64,000 nucleotides of DNA from Polaromonas sp. SP1 (GCF_003711205.1 NZ_CP031013.1:186001-250000); one strand, 5' to 3'; shown: positions 44,476-53,407, numbered from the stretch's first letter. Numbers and translations: made by a program. The notes: generated by a model not told the origin, from the sequence alone.

Positions 44476-44534
44476 ATTGCTACAAGTTTGATAGCGGGTA
44501 GTCCATGCCCTGTATGGGCTAGAGCACGATTTGG
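44476..44534 (+). repeat. Dispersed palindromic element, copy 7 (intergenic)
   Basis: It reads ATTGCTACAAGTTTGATAGC on the left and TGTATGGGCTAGAGCACGAT plus TTGG on the right. It lies between dcd and the regulator gene and is a clear family member. Confidence 0.7.
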
Positions 44535-44604
44535 CCACTAAAAATTCAACGTGACCACGCCAAGCCCGGAAAAGGCCAAAACCCGCAGAACCTGGGCCGA
44601 CCGC

Positions 44605-45498
44605 CTAAAACACATGCCCGGTCGCCAGCGCCGCCGCGGCCGCGCGGGTCTCCACCCCGAGTTTTTCAAAGATGTGCTCCAGGTGCTTGTTCACGGTGCG
44701 GTGGCTCATGCCCAGGATGTCGCCGATGTCGCGGTTGGTCTTGCCTTTGGCCAGCCAGGACAGCACCTCGGTTTCACGCGGCGTAAGGGCGGCATTGGCC
44801 AGGCGCGAGGGCGAGGCGGCATTGGCGCTGCGCTGCTCCAGCAGCAGCATGGTCTCGCCGATGCCGACGCGGCCCATGTTGCGCACCGACAGCTGCACGC
44901 CGGCCAGGCTCAGCAGCACCTCGCCGGCATCACCGTCCAGCGCGGCGTACACCGGCTCGGGCAAGCGCCCCGGCTGCGCCCCGCCCTCCGCGCCTTGCAG
45001 CCACAGGGCGGCCTGCGGCGAGCGCCAGGCGACGCGCCCGCGCGCATCCACCAGCACCACGCCAAAGCCGGCCACGTCCACCGCCTCGCGCGCCAGCCGC
45101 GTCATGCGGGCGTTGCGGGTATGCGTGTGCAGGCGCGCCACCACCTCCTGCGCGCGCAGCGGCTTGACGACATAGTCGACGCCGCCGCAGGCAAAGCCTT
45201 CGAGCACATGCGGCGTCTCCGAAAGGCCGGTCATGAAGATCACGGGAATGTGCGCCATCACCGGGTTGGCCTTGATCTGGCGGCAGGTGTCAAAGCCCGA
45301 GAGTCCCGGCATGACGGCGTCCAGCAAGATGGCATCAGGCGCCACCAGCTCCAGGCGCTGCAAAGCCGAGTCGCCGTCGCGCGCCACGAGCACGGTGTAG
45401 CCCTCGCCTTCGAGCGTGTCGCACAGCATGCCCAGGCTGCTGGGGGCGTCGTCCACCACCAGCACCACGGGGCGTTGTTCGTCGGCGGCTTCAAGCAT
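44605..45498 (-). CDS. LuxR-type response regulator (REC-PAS-like-HTH)
   Basis: The 297-residue protein has an N-terminal receiver (about 8-125; acceptor Asp in AILLDAVMPGLSGFD), a middle segment (about 140-220) with VAGFGVVLVDARGRVAWRSP that resembles a degenerate PAS domain, and a GerE/LuxR HTH (LTPRETEVLSWLAKGKTNRD to HLEHIFEKLGV) at about 228-285. Its ATG overlaps the stop of the permease-kinase gene by 8 bp (ATGCTTGA), so the two are coupled and probably form a cognate pair. The likely targets are the promoters of the adjacent amide/urea cluster (inference). Confidence 0.9.
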   Translation of the reverse strand: MLEAADEQRPVVLVVDDAPSSLGMLCDTLEGEGYTVLVARDGDSALQRLELVAPDAILLDAVMPGLSGFDTCRQIKANPVMAHIPVIFMTGLSETPHVLEGFACGGVDYVVKPLRAQEVVARLHTHTRNARMTRLAREAVDVAGFGVVLVDARGRVAWRSPQAALWLQGAEGGAQPGRLPEPVYAALDGDAGEVLLSLAGVQLSVRNMGRVGIGETMLLLEQRSANAASPSRLANAALTPRETEVLSWLAKGKTNRDIGDILGMSHRTVNKHLEHIFEKLGVETRAAAAALATGHVF

Positions 45499-48400
45499 CG
45501 ACGCCCTCCGTCAAATGATCGAGCAGCAGTTCCAGCTCACAGCGGCTGACAAATCCGCGCAGCCGGGCGCAGCTGGCGGCCAGCGCGGGGTCGTCGGCCG
45601 CGACGCGGTCCAGCAACCGGTGCAGGCCGTGCACATGGCCCAGTTTCACCAGGCGGATGAGCCCAGCGCGGGCCTCCTCGGGCAGGCCCAGTGAGCTCTC
45701 CCCGGCCGTGCTGGCCGCCAGCGGCGCCGGCGAAACCACAGAAGTCACCCACTCCAGCCCCAGGTGGCGCTGCAAGGCGTCCATCAGCTCGGACTCCAGC
45801 ACCGGCTTGCCGACAAACGCCTGGCAGCCCGCCGCCTTGAGGCGCGAGGCCTGGTTCTCAAACACATTGGCCGACACCACGATGATGGGCACCTCCGCAT
45901 AACCACGGTGGCGTATCTGCAGCGCTGTTTCCCACCCGTCCATGTCGTCCATGCTGATGTCGAGCAGGATGGCGTCGGGCACACCGTCTTTCAGGCTGTC
46001 GATGCATTCGAGGCCGCTGGCCGCTTCTTTCACGTCAAAGCCCAGCGGCGTGAGCATGCCGGCCAGCATCTGGCGCTGCACCGGCTGGTCGTCCACCACC
46101 AGCAGCGTCCTGCGCTTGCCGAAGAAGCCGGCGATCTGGTGCGGCGGGTCGGCCTGCGGGCCCGGGTCGTCGATCTCGCGCAAATACAGCCGCACGCTGA
46201 AGGTGCTGCCTTTGTCGGGCTCGCTCTGCAGCGTCAAATCGCCGCCCATCAGCGCCGTGAGCAGGCCGGTGATGGTCAGGCCCAGCCCGGTGCCCGGCTC
46301 GCCGCGGCGGCGGCCGGCTGCCCCGCGCTCAAAGGGCAAAAAGATTCGCTGCTGGTCTTGCGGCGCAATGCCGATGCCGGTGTCCACCACATCAAAGCGG
46401 ATCACTTCGCGCCGGCAATCGACATGCAGCTTCACGCTGCCCTTGTCGGTAAACATCACCGCGTTGCTCAGCAGGTTGATGATGATCTGGCGCAGCCGCT
46501 TGGCGTCGGCCTGCACCCAGGCCGGCATGCGGCCGCTGTGGGTGTAGATGAAGTCCACACCCTTGGCTTCGGCCTGCGGGCGCACCATGCTGACCAGCCC
46601 CTCGATAAAGTCGGGCAGCGGCACGGGAATGGGCTCCAGGCGCAAGCGGCCGGCCTCGATGCGCGCCAGGTCCAGCAGGCCGTCGACCAGCTGCAGCAAA
46701 TGCTCGCCGCTGCGCTGGATGGTTTGCACGGCTTCGCGCGGGGTGTGGGTGAGGGCCTCGCTCTTGAGCAGGATTTGCGAGTACCCCAGGATGCTGTTGA
46801 GCGGCGTGCGCAGCTCGTGCGTCATGCCGGCCACATAACGCGTCTTGGCCTGGTTGGCCGACTCGGCCACTTCCTTGGCGGTCTGCAGCGCCGCATCGGT
46901 GCGCTGGTGCGCCTCGATCTCACGCGACAGCAGCTGGTTCTGCCGGTTCGACTCGTCCTGCGCCATGCGCCGGCTTTCACTGCCCAGCACCACCCACCAG
47001 CTGCACACCGCAACGATGAGCAGCAGCATGGCGAACACTTTCACAAAGGCCGAGCGCAAGAGGCTGGAGAGATCACCCGACAGGGCAAAGGCGGTCTCCT
47101 GTGTGTACACCATGCCCATCACGGTGGCCAGCAGGGCGCACAGCGACAGCGTCACCACCATGTAGTGGCCGACGCGAAAGTTCACGCGGCCCGACAACGC
47201 GCTGGGCAGCAGCGTGGTCAAAAACTGCTCCGCCTGCTCGGCGGCGCGTGAGCGCGTCTTGCAGCGGTCGTGGCAGCGCGACTCCAGCGTGCAGCACAGC
47301 GAACAGATGGGCGCGCCGTAAGCCGGGCAGCCGGCCATGTCTTCGGCCTCGAAGGCGTTCTCGCACACATGGCAGCGCACCATCTGGCCCGGCACCCCCA
47401 CGGCCTCGGGCAGGCGGGCGATGTAGTAGCGCCCCTTGGTGAGCCACGCCAGCAGCGGCGAGAGCACCAGCGCCATGCCCAGTGCGATGAAGGGCGAAAA
47501 CGCCTCGGCCCGCGGCCCCATGGCGCCGGTGTAGGCCACCACCGCCACCGTGGCCGCCAGCAGCATGGAGCCCAGCCCCACCGGGTTGATGTCGTAGAGG
47601 TGCGCGCGCTTGAACTCGATGCCCCTGGGGCTCAGGCCCAGCGGCTTGTTGATGACAAGATCGGCCACCAGCGCACCCACCCAGGCAATCGCCACATTGC
47701 CGTAAAGTCCCAGCACTTTCTCCAGCGCCGAAAAAACATCCAGCGTCATCAGCAGCAGCGCGATGGTCACGTTGAACACCAGCCAGACCACGCGGCCCGG
47801 GTGGCTGTGCGTGAGGCGGGCAAAAAAGTTGGACCACGCGAGCGAGCCCGCATAAGCGTTGGTGAGGTTGATCTTGAGCTGCGACACCACCACAAAGACG
47901 ACCGTCGCCGCGAGCACCCAGGCCGGGTTGCTGAACACGTAGGCAAAGCCGGCCAGGTACATCTGCGTGGGCTCCATCGCCTTGGCGGCAGGCAGCTCAT
48001 GCTGCAGCACCAGGAAGGCCAGGAAAGCGCCGCCCAGCATTTTCAGCATGCCCAGCACGATCCAGCCCGGCCCGGCCATCAGCACGGCGGCCCACCAGCG
48101 CCGGCGGTTGGCATGGGTCTTTTCGGGCAAAAAGCGCAAAAAGTCCACCTGCTCGCCGATCTGCACCACAAGCGAGAACGCCACGGTGGCCGCCGCACCA
48201 AACATGAGCGGGTCAAACTCGCTGCTGCCCGAGGTGCGCCCGGCCAGGCCCGTGAAATCGAAAAAAGCCTGCGGGTTCTTCCAGAGCACGGCCAGGTAAG
48301 GCAGCAGCAGCAACACGCCCCACAGCGGCTGCGTCCACATCTGCAGGCGCGAGATCAGCGTGATGCCGCGCACCACCAGCGGCACGATCACCACCGCGCT

Positions 48401-48868
48401 GATCACATAACACCATGCGATCGGGATATCGAGGTACATCTGCAGCGCCAGCGCCATGATGGCCGCCTCCAGCGCAAAGAAGATGAAGGTGAAGCTCGCG
48501 TAGATCAGCGAGGTGATGGTCGAGCCCAGGTAGCCGAAGCCCGCCCCGCGCGTGAGCAGGTCCATGTCGACGCCGTAGCGGGCGGCGTAGTAGCTGATGG
48601 GCAGGCCGGTGAAGAAGGTGATCAGCCCCACCACCAGGATGGCCCACAGCGCATTGGTAAAGCCGTAGTTCAGTGCGATCGCGCCGCCTATCGCCTCCAG
48701 CGCGAGAAACGAGACCGCGCCGAAAGCCGTATTGCCCACACGCCACTCCGACCACTTGCGAAAGCCGCGCGAGGTATAGCGCAGCGCGTAGTCCTCCACG
48801 GACTCGTCGGCCACCCACGCGTTGTATTCGCGGCGGATGCGGAATATTTTCTGGGTGGCGATGGTCAA
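45491..48868 (-). CDS. NCS1-type permease fused to hybrid histidine kinase/receiver
   Basis: The 1125-residue product combines: an NCS1 (nucleobase/allantoin/hydantoin) permease core (about 1-490, with about 12 hydrophobic helices and motifs such as FGAVSFLALEAIGGAIALNY and QLKINLTNAYAGSLAWSNFF); a Cys/His-rich segment (about 496-535) with CHVC, a CPAYGAPICSLCC stretch and CHDRCK, 8 Cys in all; two extra membrane helices (about 565-590 and 610-632); HisKA with MTHELRTPLNSILG (His near 683); HATPase with NLLSNAVMFTDKGS, DTGIGIA and GTGLGLTI; a receiver (acceptor in AILLDISMDDMDGW near 970); and a C-terminal helical tail of about 95 residues with no HPt His motif. TTG at 48868, with GGAG 8 nt upstream, is the best start; longer frames run into the divergent promoter. 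Related fusions of other permeases (CbrA) act as nutrient sensors. Confidence 0.9.
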   Translation of the reverse strand: MTIATQKIFRIRREYNAWVADESVEDYALRYTSRGFRKWSEWRVGNTAFGAVSFLALEAIGGAIALNYGFTNALWAILVVGLITFFTGLPISYYAARYGVDMDLLTRGAGFGYLGSTITSLIYASFTFIFFALEAAIMALALQMYLDIPIAWCYVISAVVIVPLVVRGITLISRLQMWTQPLWGVLLLLPYLAVLWKNPQAFFDFTGLAGRTSGSSEFDPLMFGAAATVAFSLVVQIGEQVDFLRFLPEKTHANRRRWWAAVLMAGPGWIVLGMLKMLGGAFLAFLVLQHELPAAKAMEPTQMYLAGFAYVFSNPAWVLAATVVFVVVSQLKINLTNAYAGSLAWSNFFARLTHSHPGRVVWLVFNVTIALLLMTLDVFSALEKVLGLYGNVAIAWVGALVADLVINKPLGLSPRGIEFKRAHLYDINPVGLGSMLLAATVAVVAYTGAMGPRAEAFSPFIALGMALVLSPLLAWLTKGRYYIARLPEAVGVPGQMVRCHVCENAFEAEDMAGCPAYGAPICSLCCTLESRCHDRCKTRSRAAEQAEQFLTTLLPSALSGRVNFRVGHYMVVTLSLCALLATVMGMVYTQETAFALSGDLSSLLRSAFVKVFAMLLLIVAVCSWWVVLGSESRRMAQDESNRQNQLLSREIEAHQRTDAALQTAKEVAESANQAKTRYVAGMTHELRTPLNSILGYSQILLKSEALTHTPREAVQTIQRSGEHLLQLVDGLLDLARIEAGRLRLEPIPVPLPDFIEGLVSMVRPQAEAKGVDFIYTHSGRMPAWVQADAKRLRQIIINLLSNAVMFTDKGSVKLHVDCRREVIRFDVVDTGIGIAPQDQQRIFLPFERGAAGRRRGEPGTGLGLTITGLLTALMGGDLTLQSEPDKGSTFSVRLYLREIDDPGPQADPPHQIAGFFGKRRTLLVVDDQPVQRQMLAGMLTPLGFDVKEAASGLECIDSLKDGVPDAILLDISMDDMDGWETALQIRHRGYAEVPIIVVSANVFENQASRLKAAGCQAFVGKPVLESELMDALQRHLGLEWVTSVVSPAPLAASTAGESSLGLPEEARAGLIRLVKLGHVHGLHRLLDRVAADDPALAASCARLRGFVSRCELELLLDHLTEGVDA

Positions 48869-49075
48869 GGGGCGGTCTCCGTCGAACGGCCGTAGGGCTG
48901 CGGCAACGCACCCAAAGCGTTCCGCAAGAAGTGTGCCCGGCGCACCAAAAAGGTGGGCTACGTTGATTGACGTATTGGGATACGCGCCCCTGGTGAACAT
49001 GATCCACCTGACCCCAACGCAATCCCTGATCACTTCACTTTTCACTCACCCTTTCACCAACCGCAGGAGCCCAGC
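48869..49075. promoter_or_regulatory. Divergent control region with palindromic operator-like sites
   Basis: This 207-bp region separates the permease-kinase gene from urtA. It contains a perfect inverted repeat TACGT-N6-ACGTA (48959-48974) overlapping a second one, CGTAT-TGGG-ATACG (48971-48984). The 17 nt TTGATTGACGTATTGGG (48963-48979) recur in the urtA-urtB gap with two changes (50411-50427). NarL/LuxR-type regulators bind TAC-containing inverted sites, so these are candidate targets for the neighbouring regulator (inference). Confidence 0.55.
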
Positions 49076-50347
49076 ATGTCCAACGACGATCGCGATCCAT
49101 CTTCCCAGCCTTCCCTTATCAACCGCCGCCGCCTTATGCAGGGCGCAGCCGCTGCGCTTCCCCTGGCGGGACTGCCCGGCTGGGCCCTTGCGCAGCAGTT
49201 CCCCACAGCCAAGGTCAACACCACCAAGCTGGCCGTCACCGACACCGAAGTGACCGTGGGCCAGTTGCACTCGGCCACCGGCACCATGGCGATTTCCGAG
49301 ACGGGTTCCATCCAGGCCGAGCAGCTGGCCATCGACCAGATCAACGCCATGGGCGGCGTGCTGGGCCGCAAGATCAAGGTCATCAAGGAGGACGGCGCCT
49401 CCGACTGGCCGACCTTTGCCGAAAAATCCAAGAAGCTGCTGGTCAACGACAAGGTGGCCGCCGTGTTCGGCTGCTGGACCTCGGCCTCGCGCAAGGCCGT
49501 GCTGCCGATCTTTGAAAAAGAAAACGGCATGCTGTATTACCCGACCTTTTACGAAGGCCTGGAGCAAAGCAAAAACGTGATCTACACCGGCCAGGAAGCC
49601 ACGCAGCAAATCCTCTACGGCCTGGACTGGGCCTCGAAAGAAAAGAAAGCCAAGACCTTCTTCCTGGTCGGCTCCGACTACATCTGGCCGCGCACCTCGA
49701 TGAAGATCGGCCGCAAGCACATCGAAGGCCACCTCTCCGGCAGCAAGGTCGTCGGTGAAGAGTACTACCCGCTGGGCCACACCAACTTCAACTCGCTGAT
49801 CAACAAGATCAAGGTCGCCAAACCCGACTGCATCTTCATCGCGGTGGTGGGCGGCTCCAACGTGGCCTTCTACAAACAGCTGAAAGCAGCCGGCGTCACC
49901 GCCGCCAAACAATTCCTGCTGACCATCTCGGTCACCGAAGACGAGGTGCTGGGTATTGGCGGCGAAAACATGAACGGCTTCTACGCCTCCATGAAGTACT
50001 TCCAGTCGCTGGACAACCCCAATAACAAGGCCTTCGTCAGCGCCTTCAAGGCCAAGTACGGCAAGGACGCGGTGATCGGCGACGTGACGCAGGCCGGTTA
50101 CCTCGGCCCCTGGCTGTGGAAAGCGACGGTTGAAAAAGCCGGCAGCTTCGACGTGGACAAGATCGCCGCGGCCTCCGCGGGCATCGAGCTCAAGACCGCC
50201 CCCGAAGGCTACGTGAAGCTGCACGAAAACCACCACCTCTGGAGCAAGGCACGCATCGGCCAGGCGCAGGCCGACGGCCAGTTCAAGGTGGTGGCTGAAT
50301 CGCCGGCGCTGATCGAACCCAACCCCTTCCCCAAGGGCTACCAGTAA
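49076..50347 (+). CDS. urtA: Urea/short-chain amide ABC transporter substrate-binding protein (UrtA/FmdD-like)
   Basis: The 423-residue periplasmic protein has an unusually polar N terminus followed by a twin-arginine-type signal (INRRRLMQGAAAALPLAGLP), with cleavage after WALA (about residue 40). The mature part is a type I periplasmic-binding fold with VGQLHSATGTMAISE, GVLGRKIKVIKEDGASDWP, FGCWTSASRKAVLPIFE (near 142) and YYPTFYEG. It is close to UrtA and to FmdD of Methylophilus. It opens the amide/urea operon; the downstream amidase genes favour amide or urea as ligand. CAGGAG precedes the ATG. Confidence 0.92.
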   Translation: MSNDDRDPSSQPSLINRRRLMQGAAAALPLAGLPGWALAQQFPTAKVNTTKLAVTDTEVTVGQLHSATGTMAISETGSIQAEQLAIDQINAMGGVLGRKIKVIKEDGASDWPTFAEKSKKLLVNDKVAAVFGCWTSASRKAVLPIFEKENGMLYYPTFYEGLEQSKNVIYTGQEATQQILYGLDWASKEKKAKTFFLVGSDYIWPRTSMKIGRKHIEGHLSGSKVVGEEYYPLGHTNFNSLINKIKVAKPDCIFIAVVGGSNVAFYKQLKAAGVTAAKQFLLTISVTEDEVLGIGGENMNGFYASMKYFQSLDNPNNKAFVSAFKAKYGKDAVIGDVTQAGYLGPWLWKATVEKAGSFDVDKIAAASAGIELKTAPEGYVKLHENHHLWSKARIGQAQADGQFKVVAESPALIEPNPFPKGYQ

Positions 50348-50359
50348 TCGTTGGCGCTG

Positions 50360-50407
50360 GCTCCTGACGGTTCCCTCCGCCGTATGGCGGGGGGAGCCGG
50401 CAGGAGC
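50360..50407 (+). terminator. Long hairpin between urtA and urtB (attenuator-like)
   Basis: An outer stem GCTCCTG/CAGGAGC encloses a 13-bp inner stem GGTTCCCTCCGCC/GGCGGGGGGAGCC with loop GTAT (two G-T type pairs). Only TTCTTG follows, so it is a poor terminator. It could stabilise the urtA mRNA end and reduce expression of downstream genes, as is common behind binding-protein genes. Confidence 0.6.
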
Positions 50408-50410
50408 TTC

Positions 50411-50427
50411 TTGACTGACGTATTGCC
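50411..50427 (+). promoter_or_regulatory. Second copy of the urtA upstream motif
   Basis: TTGACTGACGTATTGCC matches TTGATTGACGTATTGGG (48963-48979) at 15 of 17 positions and lies 34 bp before urtB. It may be a second regulator site or an internal promoter element. Confidence 0.45.
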
Positions 50428-50460
50428 TTTTTTGATTCACCGCCGCACCGGAGCCCCACC

Positions 50461-51375
50461 ATGAATCTTTCCGAAATGCTCAACATCGGCCTGATGCAAG
50501 GCTTTGCCGGGCTGAGCCTGTTTTCCGTGCTGCTGCTGATGGGCCTGGGCCTGGCCATCATCTTCGGGCAGATGGGCGTCATCAACATGGCGCATGGCGA
50601 ATTCATGACCATTGGCGCCTACACCATCTACCTGTTTTCGCACCTGTCCGAAACCTACGCACCCGGTTTCGTGCAGGCCTACTTTCCCTTCGCCATCGTT
50701 GCGGCTTTCCTCTTCGCCTTCGCCGTCGGCTGGCTGGCTGAATGGGCTTTCATACGCCACCTGTACAAGCGCCCGCTGGACACGCTGCTCGCCACCTGGG
50801 GCTTGTCGCTGGGCATGCAGCAGATCTTTCGCACCACCTTCGGCGCCAAGGAAGTCAGCCCCACCCTGCCCGACTGGCTGATGGGCTCATGGGCGCCCGC
50901 TGAAGGCCTGGACATTCCCATCAACGGCATGTTCGTGATGGCGCTCACCCTGGTGGTGACCTGCGGCGTGCTGATCGCGCTGCACAAGTCGCGCTGGGGC
51001 CTGCGCGTGCGCGCCACGGTTGCCAACCGCGTGATGGCCAACGCCACCGGCATCAACACCAAGAAGACCGACCGGCTGACCTTTGCCATCGGCTGCGGCA
51101 TCGCCGGCGTGGCCGGCGCGGCCTTCACCACCATTGGCTCGACCGGCCCGACCAGCGGCTCGCTCTACATCGTCGACGCCTTCCTGGTGGTCACCTTCGG
51201 CGGCGCGGCCAGCCTGCTGGGCACCGTGGTCTCGGCCTTCGGCATCGCACAGACGCAATCGGTTGCCGAATTCTTCATGACCGGCTCCATGGCCAAGGTG
51301 CTGACGCTGATGACCATCGTGACCATCCTGATGCTGCGCCCGCAAGGGCTGTTCGCCTCCAAGGTCCGGCGCTGA
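50461..51375 (+). CDS. urtB: ABC transporter permease (UrtB/FmdE-like)
   Basis: The 304-residue inner-membrane permease of the branched-chain/urea type has about eight helices with MGLGLAIIFGQMGVINMAHG (near 23), TLLATWGLSLGMQQIFR, GLRVRATVANRVMANATGIN and the typical VVTFGGAASLLGTVV (near 245). Canonical proteobacterial UrtB is often near 500 residues with a periplasmic extension; here it is short, like FmdE. The ATG follows CCGGAGCCCCACC. It pairs with the next permease. Confidence 0.92.
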   Translation: MNLSEMLNIGLMQGFAGLSLFSVLLLMGLGLAIIFGQMGVINMAHGEFMTIGAYTIYLFSHLSETYAPGFVQAYFPFAIVAAFLFAFAVGWLAEWAFIRHLYKRPLDTLLATWGLSLGMQQIFRTTFGAKEVSPTLPDWLMGSWAPAEGLDIPINGMFVMALTLVVTCGVLIALHKSRWGLRVRATVANRVMANATGINTKKTDRLTFAIGCGIAGVAGAAFTTIGSTGPTSGSLYIVDAFLVVTFGGAASLLGTVVSAFGIAQTQSVAEFFMTGSMAKVLTLMTIVTILMLRPQGLFASKVRR

Positions 51376-51414
51376 GCTTTCACCGTATTCCCATCTAGAC
51401 AACCGGAGTTTTTC

Positions 51415-52608
51415 ATGAACAGCCTCAAGCAATGGATAGAGCGCAACGGCCTGGGCAATGTCGCCCTGCTGGCCCTGGTGCTGCTGGTGGCCTTTCCCCT
51501 GGCACTCGACTTGTTCCGCCTCAACCTCGTGGGAAAGTACCTGAGTTATGCCTTCGTCGCGCTGGGCCTGGTGATGCTCTGGGGTTACGGCGGCGTGCTG
51601 AGCCTGGGCCAGGGCGTGTTCTTCGGCCTGGGCGGCTACGGCATGGCCATGTTCCTCAAACTGGAAGCCAGCGACCCCATCACCACCAAGATCCAGTCCA
51701 CGCCCGGCATCCCCGACTTCATGGACTGGAACCAGATCACCGCCCTGCCGATCTGGTGGAAACCTTTCCAGTCCTTTCCGCTCACGCTGGCCCTGATCCT
51801 GGTGGTGCCCACGCTGCTGGCCTTCATCATCGGCTACGCCATGTTCAAGCGGCGCGTGGGCGGCGTGTACTTCGCCATCATCACGCAGGCCGTGGCGCTG
51901 ATCCTCACCGTGCTCATCATCGGCCAGCAGGGCTACACCGGCGGCGTCAACGGCATGACCGACCTCAAGACCATTCTGGGCTGGGACACCCGCACCGACA
52001 GCGCCAAGTACATCCTCTACTTCCTCACCGTGGGCCTGCTGCTGGGCGCCATCGTGCTGTGCACCTGGATCCAGAAGAGCAAGCTGGGCACGCTGCTGCT
52101 GGCCATGCGCGACAAGGAAGACCGTGTGCGCTTTTCGGGCTATGACGTCGCCATGTTCCGGGTGTTTGCCTTCTGCTTTGCGGCCATGCTCTCTGCCGTG
52201 GGCGGCGCCATGTTCACCCTGCAGGTGGGCTTTATGTCGCCTTCGCTGGTCGGCATCGTGCCGTCCATCGAGATGGTGATCTTTGCCGCCGTAGGCGGGC
52301 GCATGTCGCTGGTGGGCGCGGTGTATGGCGCGCTGCTGGTGAACTTCGGCAAGACCTATTTTTCCGAAAGCTTTCCGGATCTCTGGCTGTTCCTGATGGC
52401 CGGCATGTTCCTGGGCGTGGTGCTGGCCTTTCCTGACGGGCTGGCCGGTGTGTACACCCAGCGCGTCAAGCCCTGGCTGGCCAAACGCTTCGCACGCACA
52501 CAACGCGAAACGGTCGAGCCGCCTGCCGCCCCGCCCATGGCGCCGCCGCCGGTTGCGGCCCCTGAAACGCCCACGCTGCCTGCCGGTTTGAGCGGCCAGC
52601 GCACCTGA
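51415..52608 (+). CDS. urtC: ABC transporter permease (UrtC/FmdF-like)
   Basis: The 397-residue second permease has about 10 helices with LGLVMLWGYGGVLSLGQGVF (near 56), ITQAVALILTVLIIGQQGYT, a loop with GVNGMTDLKTILGWD and YGALLVNFGKTYFSESFPD (near 305). The last ~35 residues are Pro/Ala-rich and probably cytoplasmic. CCGGAG lies just upstream of the ATG. It forms the membrane channel with the preceding permease. Confidence 0.92.
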   Translation: MNSLKQWIERNGLGNVALLALVLLVAFPLALDLFRLNLVGKYLSYAFVALGLVMLWGYGGVLSLGQGVFFGLGGYGMAMFLKLEASDPITTKIQSTPGIPDFMDWNQITALPIWWKPFQSFPLTLALILVVPTLLAFIIGYAMFKRRVGGVYFAIITQAVALILTVLIIGQQGYTGGVNGMTDLKTILGWDTRTDSAKYILYFLTVGLLLGAIVLCTWIQKSKLGTLLLAMRDKEDRVRFSGYDVAMFRVFAFCFAAMLSAVGGAMFTLQVGFMSPSLVGIVPSIEMVIFAAVGGRMSLVGAVYGALLVNFGKTYFSESFPDLWLFLMAGMFLGVVLAFPDGLAGVYTQRVKPWLAKRFARTQRETVEPPAAPPMAPPPVAAPETPTLPAGLSGQRT

Positions 52609-52623
52609 ACCAAGGACGCCACC

Positions 52624-53382
52624 ATGATCGCCCCCGCCATGACCCCCAACGATTTTGTGCTGTCGGTCGAAGACCTGACGGTCTCCTTCGACGGCTTCAA
52701 AGCCATCGACAGCCTGAACCTCTACGTCGACCAGAACGAGCTGCGCGTGATCATCGGCCCCAACGGCGCGGGCAAGACCACGCTGCTGGACCTGATCTGC
52801 GGCAAGACACGCGCCAGCCACGGCCGCATCAAGTTCAAGAACGCCGAGATGACCAAACTGCCCGAGTACCAGATCGTGCGCTCCGGCATAGGCCGCAAGT
52901 TCCAGACGCCGTCGATCTACGAAAACCTCAGCGTGTTCCAGAACCTGGAAGTCTCCTTCCCGCGCGGTCGCGGCGTGTTCGGCGCGTTGTTCTTCAAGCG
53001 CACGGAAGAAGTCAAGGCCCGGGTGCAGGCCGTGGCGGCCGAGATCGGCCTGGGCGAGCAGCTGGACACCGAGGCCGGCCTGCTCTCGCACGGGCAAAAG
53101 CAGTGGCTCGAAATCGGCATGCTGCTGATGCAGGACCCGGAGCTGCTGATGCTGGACGAACCGATTGCCGGCATGAGCGTGCGTGAGCGCGAGCTGACCG
53201 CCGAGCTGCTCAAACGCATCTGCAAGGGCCGCGCCATGATCGTCATCGAGCACGACATGGAGTTCGTCAAGCGCATCGCCGACAAGGTGACCGTCATGCA
53301 CCAGGGAAAGATCCTGGCCGAAGGGTCGATGGAAAAAGTGCAGGCCGATCCGCGCGTGATCGACGTGTACCTGGGCCACTAA
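52624..53382 (+). CDS. urtD: ABC transporter ATP-binding protein UrtD
   Basis: The 252-residue ATPase has Walker A GPNGAGKTT (near 48), Q-loop region at FQTPSIYENL, ABC signature-like LLSHGQKQWLEIGMLL (near 155), Walker B ELLMLDEPIAGMS and the switch His in MIVIEHDMEFV. The SHGQ signature, with His in place of the usual Gly, is typical of UrtD. A second in-frame ATG is at 52639. Partner of UrtE. Confidence 0.92.
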   Translation: MIAPAMTPNDFVLSVEDLTVSFDGFKAIDSLNLYVDQNELRVIIGPNGAGKTTLLDLICGKTRASHGRIKFKNAEMTKLPEYQIVRSGIGRKFQTPSIYENLSVFQNLEVSFPRGRGVFGALFFKRTEEVKARVQAVAAEIGLGEQLDTEAGLLSHGQKQWLEIGMLLMQDPELLMLDEPIAGMSVRERELTAELLKRICKGRAMIVIEHDMEFVKRIADKVTVMHQGKILAEGSMEKVQADPRVIDVYLGH

Positions 53383-53407
53383 GCACCAAAGCACCAAGGA
53401 AATCACC

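Noticed and set aside
47270..48895. 541-codon antisense frame over the permease part of the fusion gene
   Set aside because: Extremely rich in His, Arg and Gln, no domain; shadow of the permease coding sequence.
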